The notes under the pieces are model-generated. The model made no database searches and had not been told where the DNA came from. It worked only from the letters and a program-made list of their open reading frames with translations. The position numbers were made by a program, and so were the translations under genes. Positions 46,857-56,319 of a stretch of DNA of 64,000 bases are shown here, piece by piece. Source of the stretch: Adiantum capillus-veneris (Eukaryota > Streptophyta > Polypodiopsida > Polypodiales > Pteridaceae); contig CM043943.1 of NCBI GenBank assembly GCA_014529385.2, forward strand, positions 100,649,355-100,713,354, written 5' to 3'. Every line of letters begins with the position of its first letter. Positions within the stretch are counted from its first letter, which is position 1.

Positions 46857-48446
46857 TGTAACATTTAATGGCCTAATAACTTGTGTGTAGCGGAAATGAG
46901 CATGAACATAGTGGGCATTTCATTAGAATAGTTTCCTAATGAGAATTACAAGAGTGCTTGGGTGGAGAGAGAGCAACAAAAAGCATAACACCTAGTTAGA
47001 TACCATCGACAATACTTTCAAAAGAGAGAGAAATTAAGCTAATGACAATAGTTGAGGACCGGATTTGTATGGAGCCGGTCCCCCCTCCAAAAGGCTTTGT
47101 ATTATGGTTTCTCCCATCAAGAGAGACATTGTACAATACAATTCTTTGTGTTCCTTCAAGACTAGCTAGTGCAATGAAGATGAAAGCTTCATGCACTAAG
47201 CAAAACACTTAGCAAATACAACTTGAATTATCCCCGCTCTCAGACCCAAGACCTCACACACCTTCGAAGATGGTGAGAGCTAGCAGGGTATGAGAGTAGA
47301 TTGAGAGGAAGAAGGAGTATCTTACAAGAAAGATGTACATCTCCTCACATAATCACTCATATTAGCATAGCTTAGCTTAGTAATTAGCTTGGTAGAGGAG
47401 ATGAGCATGCATTGAAGCTTGTCTCTTGGTTGGATTTACATCCACATGCCAAGAGTGTGTTGATGTAGGCTTCTATCTCACAAGCTTGGAGTAGGTGATG
47501 AGCTCTCCATTAAAGCTTGGAAAGAGATAGTCTTCTCTTTCTTCACACATGAGATTGTGTGAGTGTGTGTGTGATAATGCCTTGCAAAAATCAGCCCCCT
47601 CTCTCTCTTGGGCGAGCCCTCTTGCTATTTGCTCTTGCTGAGCCCTCATTGGCTCTCCCCAAGTCAAGCCAATGACTATTTAGCAGCATAAGTGATAGCC
47701 TTCTGACATGTGTTCCCCTTTCCCATTTTGTGAGAGCTTTAGGTAATTAAATAATTAAACTAAACTCTCATTGGACCCCTTTGCCTCCTGGCCAATAGGA
47801 ATCAGGCAAGCCATTGGGCTCCTGAATGCTCATTGGACCCCTTGTGAGACTGCCCAATAGTCTTCTAGGAGACTTAATTCTCATTGGTTTCTTTTATTAA
47901 ATGTTTTTAAATTAGCTAAACTAGATTTACTCTAGCTTAATTCTCATTGGTCCACTTCAAGGGTCATCCAATAGAAACTGGGCACACCTTGTGGGCATCT
48001 GGCCTAGGGAGCTGACATGTGTCCCTCATTCCCTTTGTCTAAAGGGATCCTGTGTGTGTGTGTGTGGCTTTCTCTCTCATCCCCTAGAAGAAGGGCTCGC
48101 CCCCTCCCTTGTAGGGATATTTGTTGACTTTGGAGAGCACACAAAGCATCCAATTCCCCCTAAGCTTTAACCCTTTGGACATAACCTTTCAATTTTGGAA
48201 CCTTAGCATTTTGGAAGTCTTAATGGGCTGAACCTTAGGGTCTTTTTAGCCCATTGTTGCACATGGCTCTTTTGCAGATAGCCCCCCTTTTGTATCCCTA
48301 TTTTCCCTCTTTTGGATCCCTACTGTGGCCGGTCTGCTAGCTTAACCAATATTCTAGACTTTTCTCCCCTGGCACTTCCCCACAGTAAATGATCAATTTA
48401 ATATGAGAAAATCATTTAGGAGAATTAGATATTGATTATTATGACA
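46857..48446 (-). repeat. 5' LTR of gypsy D (1590 bp)
   Basis: Same ends as 39911-41130, with the extra block at about 47459-47827. The rest is nearly identical by eye, so the insertion of D is fairly recent. Confidence 0.93.
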
Positions 48447-49490
48447 GATTGTCACTTAATGCGGAATCGAGTATGAGCATACATTTGCAATAGTCGATTT
48501 AGACAAAAAGAACAATTACGAGATCATCTTGGGAAGACCGTTCATGCGACAATTGAAGATGGTCCAGGATTGGGATTACGACCACATATACCTCAGACAT
48601 GGCAAGAAAACAACCAAAATACAACTGAAAGACCATAGTTACAAGGATGTGAACCAGACACCAGTGGAATAGTTTGATTCAGCTAGAGTCGCGGGATCGG
48701 AACTCCCAGCATGGTTATGGAAACAAAAAGAGTTATGGATGTGCGGAGCTTCACATTGTTGGAGCTTAAAAAGAGAGGAATGGATCTTAGAAAGAGCGAT
48801 TGAGGACAAGGAGTATATTCCAGAACCTTTTCTGGAAGATCCCTTAGAACCTCTAGAATGGGAACACATACTAGCAACATTGGATGTCTATACCATTACA
48901 GATAGTCGAACAATAATTTTTTTTATAAGGATGGCTATGATGTGCTACCCTATTACATGGTAAGCATTATACCAGGAGGAGATGAGATGGTAGCACCACC
49001 ACAACAAGAAGATTTTTATAACTCCTCTGAGCATCTAGAGGTAAACAACGAGGCCGATAATGAGTGTTCTGACAACTCAAGTGAGCATGGGGAGAAACCA
49101 GAGAATATCAAGTTTTATGATTTCGGTAATTAACACCCTAGATGCCAAGAACGCTATAGGAGAAAACGAGCAGGAAACAAAGCGAGAGAGAACCTGATGC
49201 CCAGGATGAAAGATAAAACTCACTATCTGATGCTTGTAAAAGCAGAGGATTGTGTAAAAGATCAAATCTCAGGAAGATTCTCAAAAATTCAAAGGGAAAG
49301 AACGCGATAGGAAATAAGACAAGTACAGAAATCTAAAACAGAAACAAAATCACAAAGATCTCAAAAATAAAAAAAAGAAACAACGAAAGACCAAGAGTGG
49401 ACCAAACTAGAGCGTAAACAGAAATACCAAGAACTAAAACGGTCTTTACGAGAGGTATGGACTACTGAGGGAGATAGTGAGTGGCATAAA
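48447..49490 (+). pseudogene. element C: first protease (3' part) and pre-RT linker
   Basis: After D the frame reads EYEHTFAIVDLDKKNNYEII and LGRPFMRQLKMVQDWDYDHI, the C-terminal half of a retropepsin fold (ILGRPF box). It continues as WLWKQKELWMCGASHCWSLK and ERAIEDKEYIPEPFLEDPLE, a linker of unknown role. Stops at 48670, 48961 and 49131 break it. Confidence 0.65.
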
Positions 49491-51545
49491 ATGGTAACCA
49501 TCTTTTTGCAACATTTTTCAGCCTACTCAACGTCCTCTTCCTTATATGTGTATATATTTTTCTACGCTATTAAGTCATCTAGAGTAAATTCCCCCTCTTC
49601 TTTTAACCTTTGTGGCGACACATACATTGTACTCTTCCCAAAAATTTCACCTTAGTCATATATTTATATTACCACCCTTTTCTTTTTTCCTTTGTAAATA
49701 AAATTAAGCATACAATAACCAACTATCTACCCCCAAACTTTCTTACCTCTTGTAAATTAGTAGTAGAAAAATAATATATCCATCTTCCATCCCATATAGA
49801 TACATTACCATGGAAAATCAACTCTCCACTTGTCTTTACCAAAGATTATGGTCCATCTCTACAAGTCTTCTATGCCCCCTACATAGGTGGCCCAATATCT
49901 CACCAGAATATACATATAGTTTTTCTCCTTTCAAAAAGACTCAAATTGTATATTATTTTCACAAGAAAATAATATTGGGCCATCCTCTATTTGTTTAAGC
50001 ATCATACCCTTTTGAAAAAGCATGATTCCCCTTGGATGCATACAAGCAAAGGGCCCATACAAGAAGACTTCGAAGCAAAAGGTTCCCTAGCCTAGTGTGG
50101 ACCTTCCAAACCGAATTCCTTGGTGCATGGGCGTGAAGAATAGTCCAAATTCATATCAAACATGTTTAGAAGGTCAAATTTGCCTTTTGAAGCATGTCAT
50201 CCCGAGCTATAGGTAAAAAGTTATGGTCAAAATAGTTTAAATCTATCAGATTCGCAGCAAAAGGGAACTGTAAATCAAGTACATCAAGAGGGTGAGATCT
50301 TATTTTTCCCCTACTCATCTTCTGAAGAGCAATGAGTGTTCAAGGTCACTTGCATGTGATGGGACCAACCTAAAGATGCTTTCTAAATGCCAAGACAGAC
50401 AAGTGAGATACCTCGCAGGAGCCACCCATAGGACCTCATGGTGGGGCCCACCTACATTATGCACCCCTATGAAGCCTTCACGGTCTAAAATGATATTTTT
50501 TGTGAATAAATAGTCCCTTTTATGTCCAATATTCAATGAGTGGTCCAAGGACACTTAATTAGGGCTAATCACTCACCCTAATTAAGTGTAGCATAATCCC
50601 ACTCCTGCACAACTATAAATAGCCCCCCTTGGACAGACTCAAGGACACACACTTATATTTTCAACTTCATGTTGTTCTTGATCAATAGTAGAGAAACCCC
50701 CAACTCTCCCTCTTTCACATCCTCCCTCCTAACCCTCCTCTTTGGAGGAACTGCAACTCTATCCTTCACTCTTTCTATTCTACAATCTCTTACTCCATCC
50801 ACCCAATAAATCATTTGTAGCACCTCAATAACTTGTAAATACATCATGATCTCTCTCATGGTTATGTTAATGATCATTAAATCATTTTCAAACAATCAAG
50901 TGTCGCAATTCGCGATGGTTAGCCAACGTCTGTCTTCCCCTTAAAAGGTGTGCGAGAAATCAAGTAAGTGTTCTACTCTCAATTTATCATTGGTTGGTTT
51001 CTCCAAACTTATTTCAATTAGTCTAAAGAGATTTCTCACTCCAACTCTCTTTTGCTTCATTACATATGCATTGGCTACCTCTCACGGTGATTTTATTTGT
51101 CATGGCATTGCATAGATGGAGATGAGCTCTCTATGGCAAGTGTGTTAGTTCGATGTAGGTAATTCTCTTGTGTGTTTGAGAGGCAAGTCTTGTACGCATG
51201 ATTTTTTTTAATGAGTGCTTGAGAGAGGAGGATTTTGGATGTATCATGGGTATTCTTATGGGGAGAAGGTGAATTCTATTCCACAAATTGCATATTTACA
51301 TTTGATGCACGGTATTGGGTTGCATAATCATTGATGGTGTCAAGTGTCCAAAGTGTACATAGAGTAAGGGGTTCTCAAAGTGTGTTGCTTGAGTGGGTGA
51401 GTGCAATTGTTATTTTTGTTGGTTTCCTTCTCCACTCCCAAAAGAAGGTGGTGCCCCAAGTAGTGTGCGTACCTCTTTACGAACATTTTGTGAGGGTAGG
51501 CCGATTGGTTTGGGTATAGAGGCCCCATTTCAAAAAGCTCGCCCT
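49490..51545. other. non-coding 2-kb insertion in element C, borders unresolved
   Basis: Coding sequence of C fades at about 49.49 kb (SLREVWTTEGDSEWH) and resumes near 51.55 kb (SSDGKGESEKGNM), and nothing between encodes a protein. A promoter-like block (50551-50622) and pyrimidine-rich transcript-like sequence suggest a solo LTR of another family, but I could not find a TSD or matching ends. Confidence 0.45.
50551..50589. repeat. perfect 14-bp inverted repeat upstream of a TATA box
   Basis: ACACTTAATTAGGG (50551-50564) and CCCTAATTAAGTGT (50576-50589) with an 11-base loop. CTATAAATAG follows at 50613-50622, so it sits in the position of an upstream promoter element. Confidence 0.85.
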
Positions 51546-51582
51546 CAGTAGTGATGGTAAAGGGGAGTCAGAAAAAGGAAAC

Positions 51583-53222
51583 ATGAATGTACCATCACAC
51601 TATCGGAAATTCACCATCCAGGAAAGAAAAATCATTATGAAACCACCATTCAGGGAAACAACAAACCAAGAATCTTACGATGGGCTAGAAAATGCAAAAA
51701 GGATAGACCTCGCGGAACTAGGTGAGAAGCCAGTCTTTATAGAAACCGAATTAGAGCCTGAAGAAGAAGTATGGCTAACACAACTTCTCAAGAAGTATAA
51801 AGATGTGTTTGCATGGTCCTACAAAGACCTCAAGGGAGTTGATCCATCGATATGCCAACATACAATTCCTTTAAAATCAGATGCAAAACCTAGCAAACAG
51901 CGTCCCTATAGATATAATGACACATTTTCTAAACGAATCAAAGAGGAGATTGACAAGCTGATGGATGCTGAATTCATCTATGAAATCGAATATACAGATT
52001 GGGTGTCACCCATTGTGGTAGTCCCCAAAAAGAACGGAAAACTGTGAGTGTGTGTAAACCTCAAAAAGGTAAATGCAGCCATCATAAGGGATAATTATCC
52101 CTTGCCAATCACTGAACATGTACTTGAGAGGGTGGCCAGGAAACAGGCTTATTCCTTTCTAGATGGGTTTTCAGGATACAACCAATTGGAAATTGCAATG
52201 GAGGATCAACAAAAAAACATCGTTTGCCACAGAATGGGGAATTTATGCGTATCGTGTTATGCCGTTTGGGTCAACTAATGCCCTAGCTACCTTTCAAAGG
52301 TTAATGACGCACGCATTCAAAGAATACCTAAGAATATTCTTAGAAATATACATGGATGATCTTTGTATACACTCCCTTCTACGAGAGGAACATATTGACC
52401 ATTTGCAAAAGGTATTTGAAAAATGCAGGACATATCGAATCTATCTTCACCCAGAAAAGTGTATTTTTATGGCTAGGCAAGGACGCATGTTAGGACACAT
52501 TGTCTCAAGAAATGGCATAACCACTGACCTAAACAAAGTCAAAGTCATAGTAAACCTACCCAGGCCTACTAATGTGAAACAAGTGCAATCCTTCATGGGA
52601 CACTATGGGTATTATCGAAGATTCATATATATGTATGCAGTCATCGCACAACCTCTGTATCGTTTGCTAGTCAATTTCGACTGGACCGAGGAGTGTGAAA
52701 CTTCATTCCAAAAGCTGAAGGAAAACCTTGTATCAGCACCTGTACTTAAAGCACCGGATTGGGAAAAGATATTCCATGTTCACATTGATGCTTCTGCATA
52801 TGCAATCGGGAGTATTCTGGCTCAACCTGGAGACGGAACAATGGATTTTCCATTTTGTTATACAAGCCGACAATTTAAAGAGTGCGGAAAAGAACTACAC
52901 AACCATCGAAAGAGAGGGGTTAGAAATGATTTATGCTGTAAAGAAATTTTGGCATTATCTGCTCGCAAAGGAATTCGGGTTCTTCATAGATCATCAAGCT
53001 CTTTTGTATCTGGTGAATAAACCATGCAATACAAGGAGAATTGTACGCTGGTTTATTATATTGCTAGAGTTTGATTTCATAGTGGTGGTAAAAAAGAGTA
53101 AAACCCATCTACAGGCGGATCATCTTTCAAGGCTACACAATGGGGAAGCTCTTGAAGGAGTAGATGATGACATATTAGATGCTTATCTTTTCAATATTGA
53201 AATGATACCCAAATGGTCTTAG
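51583..53222 (+). pseudogene. element C reverse transcriptase and RNase H
   Basis: RT begins with NVPSHYRKFTIQERKIIMK; DWVSPIVVVPKKNGKL is followed by a TGA (52045-52047) where Arg is usual. Then VNAAIIRDNYPLPITEHVLE and SFLDGFSGYNQLEIA, a frameshift near 52.2 kb, and WGIYAYRVMPFGSTNALATF, the catalytic EIYMDDLCIHSLL and RMLGHIVSRNGITTDLNKVK. RNase H: FHVHIDASAYAIGSILAQPG, a shift near 52.88 kb, then NYTTIEREGLEMIYAVKKFW and FFIDHQALLYLVNKPC. All catalytic Asp residues are present in pieces. The YMDD form differs from D's FFDD and shows a distinct lineage. Confidence 0.9.
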
Positions 53223-55142
53223 GAAATTGTTAGCATTCTTTCCTTTGGAGGTAGGTTTGATATCACAGAAGACAGATCCAAACAACAAACAATTCAACAA
53301 ACAAAAAACTTTCAGTTGATTGCAGGGCGGCTGTATCATCTAAGATGGGACCCAATTCTACGATTATGTATACATCCGGAAGAATTCGAGTGTTACCTTG
53401 AAGAAGCACATATCCATGATTGTGCATTTCATTGTTCAACAGTGAAAACACACAAAAGACTGAAACAGTAAGGGGTTTGTTGGCCAACTATGTACGCAGA
53501 CACACATGCTTATGTTACCACTTGTACTATATGTAGTGCCAAACGACCAGTGGACCACGTGACATTGTTTCAGGTAAACATTGCACCTGCATGGAGTCAA
53601 TATATCATTGATTTCTTAACCACAAGGATGTTTCCTGAAAACATAACAAGAGCATGGAAAAGGGCTATAGAGCTGGAGGCTCGTGACTTTCAGTTAATTG
53701 AGAACCAACTCTATAAGCGAGGAAAGGACAATCAACTTAGAATCTGTGCAAGTGAAACTGAATACCTGCTGATTCTAGAACATGCACATAGCGGAATAAG
53801 TGGAGGCCATTTCTCAGGCGATAATGTAAAGAATGAGGATGTAAGAGAGCTACACAAGACAAGCACAAAGCACACAGAGATGGAAAGCTTCTTCTTCTTT
53901 TACAGAAAAGAGAGTACAAAATGACTAAGTGCTAAAGCTGAAAAAGTAGCACATATGTACATGCGGTCACTAAGTGTGAACTCGCTAGAAGCGTACTAGG
54001 CTGGCACTATAAGTGTAGTCCAGCTGTAGAATCACTGGCAGAGATCCTCCGTGTCAGTCACCTAACGCGCCAGTGAGTAAATGCCGTAAGCAGCCAAGAC
54101 CCGTAGTGGATAGCAGCTCAAGGCGTAGAGCTCGACATCTCAACAGATAAGACAACAAAAATTGTCTTAACCGGCATGAATATGGTGGCCTACATTGCAT
54201 ATGGATGCTGAAGAGTTTGTAAAGCGTTGTGACGCATGTTAGCGCACCAAGGTGACGATAAAGAAGGAAGAGATGACACTACGGACAATGATGGGGGAAA
54301 GGGCATTTACAAAATGGGGCATTGATTTTGTGGGGCCTATTTCACCCCCTGCATATCGTACCCATACCCAATATATCATTGTGGCTACAGACTATCTTAC
54401 AAAATGAGCGGAATCCAAGGCAACACAAAAAGGAGATGCACGGACCACTGCACAATTTTTGTATGAGAATGTTTTTGTACAATAGGATTTACCAATAGAA
54501 ATTGTCAGTGATCGTGGAACACATTTTCTTAAACAAGTCATTGAATATCTGCTAGAGAAATTCATGGTCATACATAGGAAATCTGCTCCATACCATCCAC
54601 AAGCAAATGGACAAGCTCATGCCACAAATAAAACACTATGCACGGTTTTCACTAAAATTGTGTTAGAGTCAAGAACATATTGGGATCAGCAGCTACACTC
54701 CACACTATGGGCATACAGGGTAGCTTACAAAACATCGATAGGAGCGACACTGTACAACATGGTGTTTGTCCTAAATGCTATATTACCCATAGAGTTTTTT
54801 AATCCAACTCTACGAGTAGCGATACGCTTAGAATGAACAGAGCATGAGCTCTCTTCAAGAATAGATGACCTTGGAAAGCTAGATGAACTTCGCTTGAGAG
54901 CTATAGCTTTGATCTATGCTAAAAAGAGAAGACAAAAAGAGTTTTTTGACAAGCATGTGCGCACGAAAGAATTCAAAATAGGTGATTATGTACTTGTTTA
55001 TACCTTGAAGAAATATGCCAAGAAACTAAAAAAGCGAGGGTTGGGACCCTTTGTGATTAGTGATCTATCACAAAGAGGAGCTGTCAAGCTTGCTACATTA
55101 GCAGGTGAAGAAATACCCAATTGGTTAGTGGGTGTCGATTGA
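53223..55142 (+). pseudogene. element C integrase, interrupted by a solo LTR
   Basis: Pieces in order: RAIELEARDFQLIENQLYKR and LILEHAHSGISGGHFSGD (H of the zinc module), solo LTR (53825-54145), RCDACxRTK-type cysteines (54230-54250; written CDAC-stop-RTK), FTKWGIDFVGPISPPAYRTH (first Asp), IEIVSDRGTHFL (second Asp), and APYHPQANGQAHATNKTL, where the third catalytic residue, usually Glu, is His. The C-terminal module is FKIGDYVLVYTLKKYAKKLK, KRGLGPFVISDLSQ. No chromodomain. Stops near 53220, 53470, 54240, 54405, 54485 and 54835 break it. Element B (63.9, 27.8 and 18.9 kb) is its close relative. Confidence 0.88.
53825..54145 (-). repeat. solo LTR of the copia E family
   Basis: 321 bp, TGTAAAGAATGAGGATG...CATCTCAACA, matching the E LTRs with a few changes. 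Perfect TSD GATAA lies on both sides (53820-53824 and 54146-54150). The internal region was lost by LTR-LTR recombination. Removing it with one TSD copy joins the integrase frame of C. Strand is given by comparison with E, whose genes read on the minus strand. Confidence 0.95.
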
Positions 55143-55684
55143 AGAAATATCATTTACCACGAACACAGGATATGCTTCAACAAATCCATGAAGGAAAACA
55201 ACGGATGAAGGAGAAGCAGAGGGTACGAGAAGAAGCTCAAGCAGGAGCAAAAGAACGCATTGCAAAAAGAAGACTTCTGCGACAACAACAACAATTTGGA
55301 GCACCATTGCAAATCAATGCCATCCAACTAACGAGGTTTGATGAAGACACAGTGGAGCCAATAATTGCATTCAAAATGGGTAGCAATCAAGTTGAATCGA
55401 CGGCATTGCTTGATTCTGGAGCTCAAGCAAATTTAATCTCTTATGGATTATACAAACAGCTCAAGTCCACAAGTAAACTTCATCCTACTCCACAAGTGTT
55501 GGAAAGTAGTACATCACATTCGTTAAAAATATTGGGTTGGACTATATTGCATGTACAAGTACATCAATATATTTACCCACACAAGTTTTATGTGGTCAAG
55601 GATGAAAGCACACAAAACGCCGGAAGAATCAGATGCCAGCAATTCAATCACTGGATAAAAAGCCGAAAGGAAGGGTGCCACTAA
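55143..55684 (+). CDS. element C post-integrase ORF with second retropepsin-like domain
   Basis: The open frame to the stop at 55684 (from ATG 55121 at the earliest) begins LKKYHLPRTQDMLQQIHEGK, a charged helical stretch of about 60 residues, then GAPLQINAIQLTRF and STALLDSGAQANLISYGLYK. D-S-G-A with hydrophobic flanks is the retropepsin active-site form, and ILGWTILHVQVHQYIYPHKF fits the second half of the fold. An additional aspartic-protease domain after the integrase is unusual, because the normal position is before RT (39.75 and 48.45 kb here). Element B shows the same arrangement at 17802-18055. It could be a protease duplicate or a clade-specific processing enzyme. Confidence 0.6.
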
Positions 55685-55764
55685 AGGACAACATGATACC
55701 CAAGGCTAACAAATAGGAAACTGCCGACCATGCTCACTACATACATACAAAGTCACCAACCGCA

Positions 55765-56319
55765 GTGCACAGATCAGAGTTACCAACAAGAGAAAAACAA
55801 ATATGGATGCGGAAGGATAGAAATGACATGGCAAACAGAAAACAAGACAAAGGAAGAATTCAACCGAAGCAGATGGTTCAATCAAAAACCAAGGGAATAA
55901 AACAGATATGGATCCCAAAGAAAATGCTCAACAATAACTCAAATGCAACTCGCATTTGGATCCCGAATTCGAAGCAACAGGAACTCCCTTCAGTACAAGC
56001 AACATTGGAAGACAGACAACTGCATATGAAACCAACAAACCGATTTATATGGATGCCCATGAGCAAAAAAACAATGGCACCCAATGCAGTAGCAATAAAC
56101 CCTAAACCGGCCAAGACAAGCTACCAATGGAAAGCAAAAGAGATACGGTCTACGGCCATTCCGGCCAAGCCAATTTGCTCCAAAGAGACAACTACATCCA
56201 TATCAACAGTAGCGACAAAGCAAGCGACTTTTACCCAAAAGACAATCAAACAAAGAGCAGTAGAGTTACAACTGTTACTTGCAAAGAAAACCGGAAACCT
56301 CGATGGCGAATGCCAATAA
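55765..56319 (+). CDS. element C basic ORF with repeated IW(I/M)P motifs
   Basis: 184 residues, rich in K, Q, N and T. KQIWMRKD, KQIWIPKK, TRIWIPNS and RFIWMPMS recur at intervals of about 20-45 residues. I know no domain for it; the motif looks like a short repeated binding peptide. It begins after the retropepsin-like ORF and may once have been one frame with it. No similar repeat was seen in element B. Confidence 0.45.
   Translation: MHRSELPTREKQIWMRKDRNDMANRKQDKGRIQPKQMVQSKTKGIKQIWIPKKMLNNNSNATRIWIPNSKQQELPSVQATLEDRQLHMKPTNRFIWMPMSKKTMAPNAVAINPKPAKTSYQWKAKEIRSTAIPAKPICSKETTTSISTVATKQATFTQKTIKQRAVELQLLLAKKTGNLDGECQ

Larger units (their letters stand above)
39911..48446 (-). mobile_element. 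element D: chromodomain-type Ty3/gypsy retrotransposon nested in C
   Basis: LTRs at 39911-41130 (1220 bp) and 46857-48446 (1590 bp) begin TGTAACATTTAATGG and end ATTATTATGACA. Perfect TSD GATTG lies at 39906-39910 and 48447-48451. The length difference is one block of about 370 bp (about 47459-47827) present only in the right LTR and bordered by short CTCATTGGACCCC repeats. Genes are on the minus strand: gag-protease, RT, RNase H, integrase, chromodomain-like end. It interrupts the protease of C. Confidence 0.95.

Noticed and set aside
49490-51545. TSD ATGGTAA on both sides of the 2-kb insertion.
   Set aside because: The implied element would not have TG...CA ends and the match is short; treated as chance.
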